Notes under the pieces: model-generated
Told to the model about the DNA's origin: nothing
What the model saw: the letters and a program-made list of their open reading frames with translations, nothing else
Database searches by the model: none
Translations under genes and position numbers: made by a program
Shown: in pieces, positions 47,990 through 57,982 of the stretch
How the letters are laid out: every line of letters starts with the position of its first letter
Position numbering within the stretch: the first letter of the stretch is position 1
NCBI GenBank assembly: GCA_032622095.1
Contig: CP136063.1
Span: 146,807,379 to 146,871,378, forward strand
Length of the DNA stretch: 64,000 nt
Reading direction: 5' to 3'
DNA from: Siphonodentalium dalli
Lineage: Eukaryota; Mollusca; Scaphopoda; Gadilida; Siphonodentaliidae

Positions 47990-48290
47990 CAGGGCATTGG
48001 CTTTGTCCCATTTAATTACTTCTATACTAAATGGATTCTCCCAGTTATAAAAGTATACATTGAATGGTCTATTATTCATCAATAGAGTTTCACGAAAACA
48101 TAAGCAGATACATAATACAAGTACAGATGGAGTCCTTTTTATTCGCATGACTGATGATGTGAATAGACCCTTACCATCACTGTTATTCAATTGCACACTG
48201 GAGGGAAATGTTCAGAACTAGGTCGTGCTTGTTGAACTTTATTAATATCTGAAGAGTTCGTAAATCATTATCTAGTAAAGAAAAGGTTAA
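47990..48290 (-). mobile_element. GTTCAGATAATAAGTT palindromic repeat, copy near 48 kb
   Basis: Contains ACTAAATGGATTCTCCCAG, ATACATTGAATGGTCTATTA, GGGAAATGTTCAGAAC and TTGAACTTTATTAATATC. Same family as 14380 and 28378. Confidence 0.6.
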
Positions 48291-48650
48291 AATTGTTAGA
48301 AGCATCTCCAACTCATACACTTACCAAACAGTCATTTGAAAGGACAGCTCAATTTAGTAATACACACTCCAGTTATAAATGTATGTACACATATTGGCAG
48401 ATGGAAATGCAGAAACTCTATGCTCGAGAACCTTCCCCAAGGATTGGGGAAATAAATGTATATAAACTAATTTTTTCTTTGTTTGTGCCCTTTCAATCCC
48501 TAATGTCCAGATACATATTTAAGAAATAGAGCTCTTGTTTCATTAAAGTTTATGCAGTTATAAACAAAATATTGGAAGACAAATTCTATAGTAAATTTGT
48601 CTTCAAACTTTTGATGGCAACTCAAACTTAACCTGTACAAGGGTTATATC

Positions 48651-48958
48651 ATATCTTAACGATGTGACATCATCGATATGTGTGCACACCTGGGATATCT
48701 TAACGAGGTGACATCATCGATATATGTACACATCTGGGATATCTTAACGAGGTGATATCATCAATATGTGTGCACACCTGGGATATCTTAACGAGGTGAC
48801 GTCATCGATATGTGTGCAAACCTGGGATATCTTAACGAGGTGACACCATCGATATATGTACGCACCTGGGATATCTTAACAAGGTGACATCATCGATATG
48901 TGTGCACACCTGGGATATCTTAACGAGGTGACATCATCGATATGTGTGCACACCTGGG
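48651..48958 (+). repeat. Minisatellite: seven 44-bp units with CRE-like cores
   Basis: Seven consecutive units of 44 bp begin ATATCTTAACGAGGTGACAT and continue CATCGATATGTGTGCACACC. An eighth degraded unit follows to about 48990. Units differ by a few substitutions (GACATCATCG, GATATCATCA, GACGTCATCG, GACACCATCG). The array has no spacers, so it is not CRISPR. A single unit with the same left flank exists near 55796. Confidence 0.95.
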
Positions 48959-49017
48959 ATATTTTTATGATGTGACGTTATCTGATAGCTAGATCATACA
49001 TATGAAAGCCCTTGAAC

Positions 49018-49146
49018 CCTTTCATGATGGGAGCTGCGCTGGTGCAGCATTAAAGATCCTGTGCCAGTCATTCACTTTTATAATTATGCAAGTCTCCCAT
49101 AGGGAATGCACTGGCTTACAAGGTCAAGGTAAAGATTGTTATGACA
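49018..49146. mobile_element. Truncated copy of the CCCTTTCATGATGGGAG MITE
   Basis: Starts CCCTTTCATGATGGGAGC without TTAA, has GCAGCATTAAAGATCCTG, then ATTATGCAAGTCTCCCATAG and CAAGGTCAAGGTAAAGATTG, ending abruptly at the next module. Confidence 0.7.
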
Positions 49147-50042
49147 TTTACGGAAAGAGTCCATAACTTGGGAGTATCAGCCGACAACCAATGAAATTGA
49201 AAACCGAAATGAGAATGGGCCCATAAGACTGGTGAGAATCATCAGACAAATCCCCCGATTCAAGCACAGCTTGTATTTTGAGCCAATTCAGCCACATACC
49301 AAGTTTGTGACCCGTGGAAACCCTAACTGCTGTTATAATCAGGAAACCAAAAAACCTGAATTTGAAAGTAAAACGCCGTCGGGGCGTGGCATAATACGCC
49401 CATTTCTGGAGTAGAGTGGGGCAAGTTTTTAATTCATTAGTTTGAAACCTTTGACTTAAGAAGAAATAATAACAAAAATAAAACACAATAACTTCAAGTG
49501 TGGTATTTTTATTTTTTTTCAAATATTTATTTTCGGCTATTTTCAGACAAAAAAATCCTATAACTCTGGCAAAAATGGTTGGATCGGACTCAAATTCCAA
49601 TTAGACCTGCAAAATCATGTAGACAGAACCCATATTTGAACATGATCTGTATACCAAATTTGGTTCAGTTCACTCGATTCAATCTAAAGTTATCATCTGG
49701 AAACCGCATATCAGGTAAAATCTAAGTCGAAAAAGGGGCATAACTCAGTCAAAATCATGCGGACGAAATCCATATTCAAACTTGATCTGTATTTTGGGGT
49801 GGTAAACTAATATTCCAAATTTGGTTCAGTTCACTTGATTCAATCTAAAGTTATCTGGAAACCGCATATCAGGTAAAATCTAAGTCGAAAAAGGCGCATA
49901 ACTCAGTCAAAATCATGCGGACGAAACCCATATTCGAACTTGATCTGTATTTTGGTGTGGTAAACTAACATACCAAATTTGGTTCAGTTCACTCCATTCA
50001 ATCTAAAGTTATAATCTGGAAACCGCAAATCAGGTAAAATCT
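49147..50042 (+). repeat. Retroposon body modules with an internal GGGCGTGG head
   Basis: The first 225 bp match 41930-42154. At about 49373 a head-like GGGGCGTGGCATAATACGCCC appears. Four related modules with GGGGCATAACTCAGTCAAAA-like starts and GGTTCAGTTCACTCGATTC follow. A 150-codon frame on the minus strand here is a by-product of the repeats. Confidence 0.7.
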
Positions 50043-51610
50043 AAATAAAACGAGAGGCCGATCGGCAGATGTTTAACCCATACCTTGGCGATAGCGATTA
50101 GCTATTTTTATAAATTTTATAAATCCTTACATCAACCTTTTCATGAGTGCAAAAGTTTCAACAATTCACACTTAATATAGTGATCATGTGAAAAATATTT
50201 AGTTATCACATTGTGTCAACAGGATTGGCGGAGGATGTTAATATTTTTAAGCAAATAAACCAAATGACCCTCACTATGCAGGTTAGGGGTGTGTTCTTGT
50301 CAACTATGCCAAGAACTACATGTATAAACATAATCAATGGAAATATTTGAGTTATCAAATCGGATAGAATAGGGTTAATCTTACCCAAACAAATGAACTG
50401 ATAAACACAAAATAGTCTATACAAAGCATGTCATTGGATTTAGAAACCCATACACTAAGTCATTCTCAAGAATACCAGCACCATTAATATTACCCTGGAG
50501 CCCAAATGCAATTGAGGGAATTTCAAAATAAGACATTTCCTCTAATGATGAATATATAATTGGTGATTTATTGAAACCCTTACTGAACCTGGATCAAAGT
50601 GCATGGATAATATTATATCTGTCTATCGCATAATATGTGTCTATGGAATGGTTTAATTTTAATCCCAAATCCATGCAAATCAAAAGTGGATCACCATCAA
50701 CCTGGACATTATATAGGAGAATGATCAAATGAAAAGCATCAAAACCATATGATGTGTGGAGAGGGTTAATCATTTGCAATGACATCATATCATGGAACTG
50801 AGGAATGTGTGGATTAATTTTTGTCTAAGATAAGACAACAGTGTATGTAGACAACAATGTCTGTAAAACATCCCTACAAAGTAACAATGGACTATTCCAA
50901 TTTAATATTTTAGAATAGGTGTCCTATAGTGTTTACATAAACTTTAGTAATGAACCTGTTTCAGCAAAGGGGTTAACTTAATATTGCACAGAAAACAGAA
51001 CTCCACCAGATAGCCATCAATCAATTTGACATTAATATGATAACAAATCCTGCCAGCCAAAGGTACCACTATCAGGCTTTATAGCATGTCCATAGTGATA
51101 ATTAACTCATTTCAATAACACATGGTCTGGGAGATATGTTCTCTTAAAATTCCCAGCAGTAATTACTTGAATTATAAAGGGTCATAACTCAGTTAAAATA
51201 TATCGGATCAAACCCATATTCGAACTTGATCTGTATTTAGGGGTGATAAATCATATACCAAATTTGGTGCTGATCAGATGAAAAATGTTTTGAGTCGTAG
51301 CAGCTTGGGTGAATTCTAAGTAAACATAAGAGTGAAAAGGGTTAATTAAACCATACAGACGAAGAACATGCTAAGAAAAACCTAGGTAAGATATATGAGG
51401 CAGATCAGAAGAAATATGTTCAACTTATTGCATTGGATAGCATGTGTGTAAAGGGTTAATTATTTTCTAAACCGATCAACCAATCAATACCAAAAACTAT
51501 ACAGATGAGGGGCATGTCATCATAAACCTACATATCAAATATGAACACAATCGGACAAAATATACTTCGGTTTTAGCATCGGATTTTTGTTTTTTTAATT
51601 TTATTTTTGA
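50043..51610 (+). mobile_element. Composite retroposon, copy with shortened head
   Basis: The head AACGAGAGGCCGATCGGC has lost the loop and half the stem. The body matches 53305-54840 block by block (GTTAGGGGTGTGTTCTTGTC, CCATCAACCTGGACATTATA, CCTGTTTCAGCAAAGGGG). It ends where a new head begins at 51611. Confidence 0.85.
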
Positions 51611-53166
51611 AACGAGAGGCCGATCACGATCGGCAGATGTTAACCCATCCCTTGGCGATATAAATTTACTATGATCGGATAAATGAGAGTTTTGGTGTTG
51701 AATTATAGAGTATACTGTTTATATACTATTATAGACAAATTTACATCACACAAATTATTGGAATTTATGGGTCACTGGCATTTATATAAGAGAATACACT
51801 CTTACGGGATCGGTAATGCTAAACCACCACAACCTAATTGTGTTAGATTTTTCAAATTGGTTTAACTTAAAAAAAATTGTTTTTAATTATTTAAAAAAAA
51901 GATTGGGAACCTTTTTATCAAAGTGTATCATAATCATCAATATCTAAATGAAAACCAATGAAAGAGTGACTGACATTTTTTTTATTATTATTATTATAAA
52001 ACATAAAAATAATAATTTTTTTTTATTTTTTTCAAATTTGTTTTCGAAAAAGGGTCATAACTCCTTTAAATAAATTGGATCGAAACCATATTCAAACTCA
52101 AACTGTATTGTGGGCTGAGAAACTCATATACAAAATTTGGTTCCGATCAAATAGAAAATGTTAGAGTTATCGCATTATGCCTAAAGTGTACTTGCAGAGT
52201 ACAAGAAAAATATATCAAACCTGGTGTGCCCCTTTAATATTTCAATTCACATTTGTAATCAATTGAAATTAATGTCCAACAAATCTACTAAACACAATCA
52301 CATTATTAATCTCCAATAGTAATGCTATTAAACAATGAAACCAGATTATGCCTTTAAGATGGAATTTAAATAACCATGCATATAAAATATATAGTAGAAA
52401 CATTCCATCTATGCTATCCCCAGCATATGGCCAGAGATACTTTATAGAGTATAAAGTATATACACAGATAGTATATGATATGGCCAACACATGCTAGTAG
52501 TTAATTATCTCAATGCAAGACAGAGAGACAATTCATGGCATTGTAACTGGATACTAACTCTGTGTGAGAAGACAAATTCAAACCTGATTTATTAGATTCT
52601 ATTTGGACAGTGCAACTGGGTATCTTTGATATATTTTAGCCATAAATAAAATAATCAAAAGACCATAACTCCATATTCGAACTCGACCTGTATTTTGAGT
52701 TGAGAAACTCACATACAAAATTTGGTTCCTATCAGTTGAAAAATTGTAGATTTATCGAAATATGCATGAATTCTATGTCAAAGGGCCATAACTCCATTAA
52801 AAAATATTGGATCAAACCCATATTTGAACTCGATATGTATTTTGGACAAAGCAACTCACATACTAAATTTGGTTATGGTCAGATGAATTTTTTTTTAATT
52901 ATGGCAGCATGCATGAATAATAAGTTGAAAAAGGGCCATAACTCCCTAAAAAAAACCCATATACGAACTCGATCTGTATTTTGGGCTGAGAAACCCATAT
53001 ACAAAATTTGGTTTCGATCGGATAGAAAATGTTTGAGTTATCGCATTACTCGTAAAGTGTCTACGGACAGACGGACAGACAGACAGACAGACGGACCAAC
53101 GACGAGTGGTCAATCCGGGCAACGACACTATGTTTACCATACTATGGTATGGGTAAACATAAAAAG
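51611..53166 (+). mobile_element. Composite retroposon, head to GTTTACC tail
   Basis: The head ACGAGAGG plus stem GCCGATCACGATCGGC starts at about 51611, joined to the previous copy at an A run. The 5-prime body matches 25790-26000. Three modules with GGGCCATAACTCC occur near 52660-52940. A GACAGACAGACAGACAGACGG tract, the hairpin TGTTTACCATAC / GTATGGGTAAACA and AAAAA end at 53165. It may be two joined fragments rather than one element. Confidence 0.65.
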
Positions 53167-53304
53167 GGTCATAACTCCTTTAAAATAAATCGGATCAAAC
53201 CCATATTCAAACTCGATCTGTATTTTGGGCTCTGAAACCAAATTTGGTTCCGATCAGATAAAAATTGTTCGAGTTATGACAGCATGCGTGAATTCTAAGT
53301 CGAA
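53167..53304 (+). repeat. Single body module between two elements
   Basis: One module starting GGGTCATAACTCCTTTAAAA sits directly after the A tail of the previous element and ends at TTCTAAGTCG, where the next head starts. Confidence 0.75.
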
Positions 53305-55258
53305 CGAGAGGCCGATCACGATCGGCAGATGTTTAACCCATACCTTGGCGATAGCGATTAGCTATTTTTATAAATTTTATAAATCCTTACACCAACCTTT
53401 TCATGAGTGCAAAAGTTTCAACAATTCACACTTTATATAGTGATCGTGTGAAAAATATTTAGTTATCACATTGTGTCAACAGGATTGGTGGAGGATGTTA
53501 ATATTTTTAAGCAAATAAACCAAATGACCCTCACTATGCAGGTTAGGGGTGTGTTATCGTCAACTATGCCAAGAACTATAAACATAATCAATGGAAATAT
53601 TTGAGTTATCAAATCGGATAGAATGGGGTTAATCTTACCCAAACTAATGAACTGATAAACACAAAATAGTCTATGAAAAGCATGTCATTGGATTTAGAAC
53701 CCCATACAATAAGTCAGTCTCAAGAATACCAGCACCATTAATATTATCCTGGAGCCCAAATGCAATTGAGGGAATTTCAAAATAAGACATTTCCTCTAAT
53801 GATGAATATTCAATTGGTGATGTATTGAAACCCTTACTGAACCTGGCTCAAAGTGAAAGGGATAATATTATATCTGTCTATCGCATAATATGTGTCTATG
53901 GAATGGTTTAATTTTAATCCCAAATCCATGCAAATCAAAAGTGGATCACCATCAACCTGGACATAACATAGGAGAATGATTAAATGAAAAGCATCAAAAC
54001 CATATGATGTGTGGAGAGGGTTAATCATTTTCAATGACATCATGTTATGGTACTAAGGAATGTGTGGATAAATTTTTGTCTAAGATAAGACAACAGTGTT
54101 TGTAAAGAACAATGTCTGTAAAACAACACTACAAAGTAACAATGGACTATTCCAATTTATTATTTTAGAATAGGTGTCATATAGTGCATGCATATAGCTA
54201 ATGTAATAAACCTGTTTCAACAAAGGGGTTAACTTCATATTGCACAGAAAGCAGAACTCCACCAGAGAGTGAGTAATCAATCACAGTTTGACATAATTAT
54301 GATAACAAGTCCAGCCAGCCAGTGGTACCACTATCATGCTTTATAGCATGTAGTATCTAATGTCATAGTGATAATTAACTCATTTCAATAACACACATTG
54401 CTGTGGGATATATGTTCTCTTCAAATTCCCAGCAGTAATTACTTGAATTATAAAGGGTCATAACTCTGTTAAAATATATCGGATCAAACCCATATTCGAA
54501 CTCGATCTGTATTTAGGGGTGATAAATTCATATACCAAATTTTGTGTTGATCAGATGAAAAATGTTTTGAGTCATAGCAGCTTGGGTGAATTCTAAGTAA
54601 ACATAAGAGTGAAAAGGGTTAATTAAACAATACCAAAAACCATACAGATGAAGAACGTGCTAAGAAAAACCTAGGTAAGAAATATGAGCATGTGTGTAAA
54701 GGGTTAATTATTTTCTAAACTGATCAACCAATCAATACCAAAAACTATACAGGTGAGGGGTGTGTCATCATAAACCTACATATCAAATATGAACACAATC
54801 GGACAAAAAAATATTTCGGTTAGAGCATCGGATTTTTTTTTAATTTATTTTATTTTCGAAAAAAAAGGGTCATAACTCCTTTAAAATAAATCGGATCAAA
54901 CCCATATTCGAACTCGATCTGTATTTTTGCCTGTGAAACTCACATACCAAATTTGGTTCAAATCAGATAAAAAATGTTTGAGTTATGGCAGAATGCGTGA
55001 ATTCTAAGTTGAAAAAGGGCCACAACTCTGTAACAAAATCTCGGATCAAACCCAAATTCGAACTCGATCTGTATTTTGGGCTGAGAAACCCATATACAAA
55101 ATTTGGTTTCGATTGGATAGAAAATGTTTGAGTTATCGCATTACTCGTAAAGTGTCTACAGACAGACAGACAGACAGACGGACAGACGGACGAACGACGA
55201 GTGGTCAATCCGGGCAACGACACTATGTTTACCATACTATGGTATGGGTAAACATAAA
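53305..55258 (+). mobile_element. Full-length composite retroposon, about 1.95 kb
   Basis: It has all parts in order: head AACGAGAGG, stem GCCGATCACGATCGGC, the unique body shared with 50043-51610, two modules (GGGTCATAACTCC near 54867 and GGGCCACAACTC near 55016), a GACAGACAGACAGACGG tract, the stem TGTTTACCATAC / GTATGGGTAAACA and AAAAA. No open frame suggests a protein, so any copying machinery must come from elsewhere. This is the best reference copy in the window. Confidence 0.85.
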
Positions 55259-55497
55259 AAGGGCCATAACTCTGTAACAAAATCTCGTATCAAACCCAAA
55301 TTCGAACTTGATCTGTATTTTGGGCTGAGAAACCCATATACAAAATTTGGTTTCGATCGGATAGAAAATGTTTGAGTTATCGCATTACTCGTAAAGTGTC
55401 TCCGGACAGACAGACGGACAGACGGACGAACGACGAGTGGTCAATCCGGGCAACGACACTATGTTTACCATACTATGGTATGGGTAAACATAAAAAG
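55259..55497 (+). repeat. Tandem duplicate of the module plus tail
   Basis: GGGCCATAACTCTGTAACAA to GGGTAAACATAAAAA repeats 55016-55258 with few differences, giving two complete tails in a row. Confidence 0.9.
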
Positions 55498-55710
55498 GGG
55501 CATAACTCAGACAAAATCATGCGGACGAAACCCATATTCGAATTTGATCTGTATTTTGGTGTGGTAAACTAACGTACCAAATTTGGTTCAGTTCACTCGA
55601 TTCAATTTAAAGTTATCATCCGAAAACCAAAAGCGGATGGATGATGGACGACATACCAACGGACAACCCATTTACATAATACGACCGTTTTGTTCAAACG
55701 GTCAATTAAA
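55498..55710 (+). mobile_element. Retroposon 3-prime part with GACCGTTT/AAACGGTC tail
   Basis: The module GGGGCATAACTCAGACAAAA starts straight after the AAAA of the previous tail. It ends in the stem GACCGTTT-TGTTC-AAACGGTC (about 55678-55698), then AATTAAAAA. Confidence 0.75.
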
Positions 55711-55787
55711 AAGGTCTGTTGATCTGGTAAAAATAGGCGGACATACCCCAAAATCTAACTTGACCTATATTTTACTACTATTAATGT

Positions 55788-56003
55788 GTACAAGGGCTAT
55801 ATCATATCTTATCGATATGACATCATGTGCCAGTCCATTCTCTTCTATAATTATGCAAGTCTCCCATCGGGAATGCACTGACATACAAGGTCAAGGTAAA
55901 TATTGTTTAATAGGCCAATCTATTTTCTTATAAATGTGAGGCTGGGAGACTCACATATATAGGAGAATACATTGGCACAGGGTTTTTGTCATGGAAGGGT
56001 TAA
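55788..56003. mobile_element. Paralogue of the minisatellite locus plus MITE remnant
   Basis: Left text GTACAAGGGCTATATCATAT and one 44-bp-type unit start match 48641-48680. It then jumps to CATTCTCTTCTATAATTATG and CAAGGTCAAGGTAAATATTG as at 49060-49140. The right side has the TATAGGAGAATACATTGG stem and ends TCATGGAAGGGTTAA. Confidence 0.7.
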
Positions 56004-56040
56004 TAACTAGTGATCACGACATTTGACGCGAACATATATA

Positions 56041-56252
56041 CAGTAATGCCCTAATTAATCGACTCCTTAACCACAGCAGAATTATGGGTAACTTTTCAGG
56101 ATTTAGTCAGAAATATGGCTTGTTGACATTCATTGGAAAGCTCTTGGGAGAGCTTTCCAATGAATGGCAACAAACCATATTTCCGACTAAATCCTGAAAA
56201 GTTACCCATAATTCTGCTGTGGTTAAAGAGTCGATTAATTAGGGCATAACTG
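56041..56252. mobile_element. Pogo-like palindromic MITE, full-length reference copy
   Basis: A 212-bp near-perfect palindrome flanked by TA (56039-56040 and 56253-56254). The left arm runs CAGTAATGCCCTAATTAATC, CTTAACCACAGCAGAATTAT and GGATTTAGTCAGAAATATGG to CATTGGAAAGCTCT; the right arm mirrors it. TA duplication plus CAGT-N4-CCC-like ends fits pogo/Tigger within Tc1/mariner. No coding capacity. Confidence 0.93.
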
Positions 56253-56748
56253 TAGTTTTGCATATCCACCATATCTCTAAATGCTAGTAGGAACACCCAA
56301 CATATGAAACACTGAATTTTCCTGTCTACTTTCCTAATCCCTTTTATACCGCCAATATTCGGCGATGAAAGAGTTAATTGTTTTGCTTGCTGTGGTTTAT
56401 CATCATTTCAGCCATTTAGGCTGCATCAGTATTACTGGTGGAGGAAAATCACTCCAGTGGTCATAGAATCCACCAAGCCCATTAGGCGACAGACAAACTT
56501 GCCCAGATACACAAATAACATTCATGTTGATCACAAATCAGCCATTATCCAAAATTGAATATGCTAATATATGCCATCGCTGGAAGGCCTATGATGGACT
56601 CATGTGTTATGAACCTTATCAACTGAGTCATGTCCAATATATGTAATAGATGGAGATAAATGGAGGACTATAAGACTTACAGTTCTCAGTCATGAGATAC
56701 CATTAAGACAGCATGTTTTACATGACCACTTGATTTCCTCTCCCTTAC
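56253..56748. other. No recognised feature
   Basis: Expected to be intronic for the minus-strand gene, since the PHD exon just above ends with a splice donor leading in this direction. The next exon was not found here. Confidence 0.4.
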
Positions 56749-56877
56749 TAACAGCACGTTTGTACACCTTCTGAGTTATCCCTGTGTTGCATGCACGGTG
56801 CTGCCACCTGGTGCAGCCATCACATTGAATCGCCTGCTGTGCTGATGTCACTTCGTTCTCACATACCAGGCAGTAAG
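56749..56877 (-). CDS. Exon encoding a PHD-type zinc finger
   Basis: A 129-bp exon with a pyrimidine-rich acceptor (TTTTATTTTCCCTTGAAG) and a strong donor (A then GTAAGG). It starts with two bases completing a codon and ends with one left over, so both introns are phase 1. The 42 whole codons encode YCLVCENEVTSAQQ, then IQCDGCTRWQHRACNTG, then ITQKVYKRAV. Metal ligands are C-x2-C, a 12-residue gap, C-x2-C, four residues, H-x2-C: the first six of the eight PHD ligands. The final cysteine pair should be on the next exon, which I did not find. PHD fingers usually bind histone tails or act in transposon-derived proteins. Its phase fits the exon at 58051-58749, the likely upstream exon. Confidence 0.8.
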
Positions 56878-56934
56878 CTTCAAGGGAAAATAAAATGGAA
56901 TGAGATCACTTATATTATCTATCCAGATCACTTA

Positions 56935-57050
56935 CAGTAATGCCCTAAATAATTGACTCCTTAACCACAGCAGAATTATGGGTAACTTTTCAGGATTTAG
57001 TCGAAAATATGAGAGATTTCCGATGAATGGCAACAAGCCATATTTCCAAA
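56935..57050. mobile_element. Pogo-like palindromic MITE, internally deleted
   Basis: Left arm CAGTAATGCCCTAAATAATT to AGTCGAAAATATG, then directly a right-arm piece AGATTTCCGATGAATGGC to TATTTCC. It lies in the proposed intron between the PHD exon and the AT-hook exon. Confidence 0.8.
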
Positions 57051-57384
57051 CTTGGCAGTAAACATTGGAAAAGGTCAAAGCATTGAAAAATATTCAGGCT
57101 TAAATATTTGAACTTATTTATACACGATTAGTGATATTTGTTGACAAATCACTGTAACAGTCTTGTAAATACATAACAATGTTTCCAACACACAAAATTT
57201 CTTATTGGAGAACTATCAGTAATGAATATAGGAACAAAGTTTATCACTTTCTCCATTTTCTTCTTAGTGGTAATGTTTTTGCAGACATTTATATTTTTTG
57301 TACATTTACTCAATGCTAGTGCCTTGGGTCCCTTTTATCTCACAGTTAACGTAATTAACCAATATGTTCACATTGTTCATAATA

Positions 57385-57615
57385 GACTGAGCGAATGCGT
57401 AACTGCTCAACGGTCTGAAACAAATAGCAGGGAATCCCATTACTCTCAGACGAAGCCAATCAGACGATAGTCTGCAGAACGTTCAATGCGAAACATGGGC
57501 GATGACATTATACTGCAGGGAAAACCCAGTACAGTGGTTGTAATATGAAGGATATTGGATTGTTTCAGACTACTGAACACATAGTTGTTCAATAGTCTCG
57601 GTTGACTCGGACTGA
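57385..57615. mobile_element. Possible imperfect inverted-repeat element
   Basis: AGACTGAGCGAATGCG...GGTCTGAAAC on the left has a loose inverted partner GTTTCAGACTACTG...ATAGTCT on the right. Inner text GGGCGATGACATTATACTGC is a loose inverted match to CTGCAGTATGACGTCACCGCC at 36443-36463. Evidence is weak. Confidence 0.3.
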
Positions 57616-57890
57616 AATTCATATTTTAATCTGGCTGAAGAAGGATAATGTCGAAAATATCCTACAAAAGAGTGTTATTATTCTACCCACTGATATTCAT
57701 ATGATACACATACACTGACTTGGAATATGTTTGATATTTGAGGTGCCACATATGTTCGACCCCACAAAATACATTACATATTATATATCATATTCTATCA
57801 TATTCTATATTTGTATAATATAATACAGGATTGGAAAGAGGATGCTCCAAAATAAATTATTCATTCAAACAAATTTATAATGACGTCTTA

Positions 57891-57896
57891 TTTATT
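57891..57896 (-). terminator. Possible polyadenylation signal AATAAA
   Basis: TTTATT on the plus strand reads AATAAA on the minus strand, about 87 bp downstream of the stop codon at 57983-57985. It would serve a transcript in which the exon above runs through to its stop instead of splicing to the PHD exon. Confidence 0.35.
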
Positions 57897-57982
57897 GAAG
57901 TACCAAACTTTGTTTTGAGAGGTTCTGCACTTGTTTTGTGCTGAATAGTAATCATTCACTCTCACTGAAATGGAAGCAAGAG

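Noticed and set aside
48651-48990. Possible CRISPR array
   Set aside because: Units are directly adjacent 44-bp repeats without spacers, in an apparently eukaryotic genome; it is a minisatellite.
49148-49600. 150-codon open frame on the minus strand
   Set aside because: It runs across the retroposon body modules and similar frames appear in other copies; no start context, splice site or domain supports it.
57222-57470. 82-codon plus-strand frame with a hydrophobic start
   Set aside because: It sits in the proposed intron of the minus-strand gene and overlaps a possible inverted-repeat element; composition alone explains the hydrophobic run.
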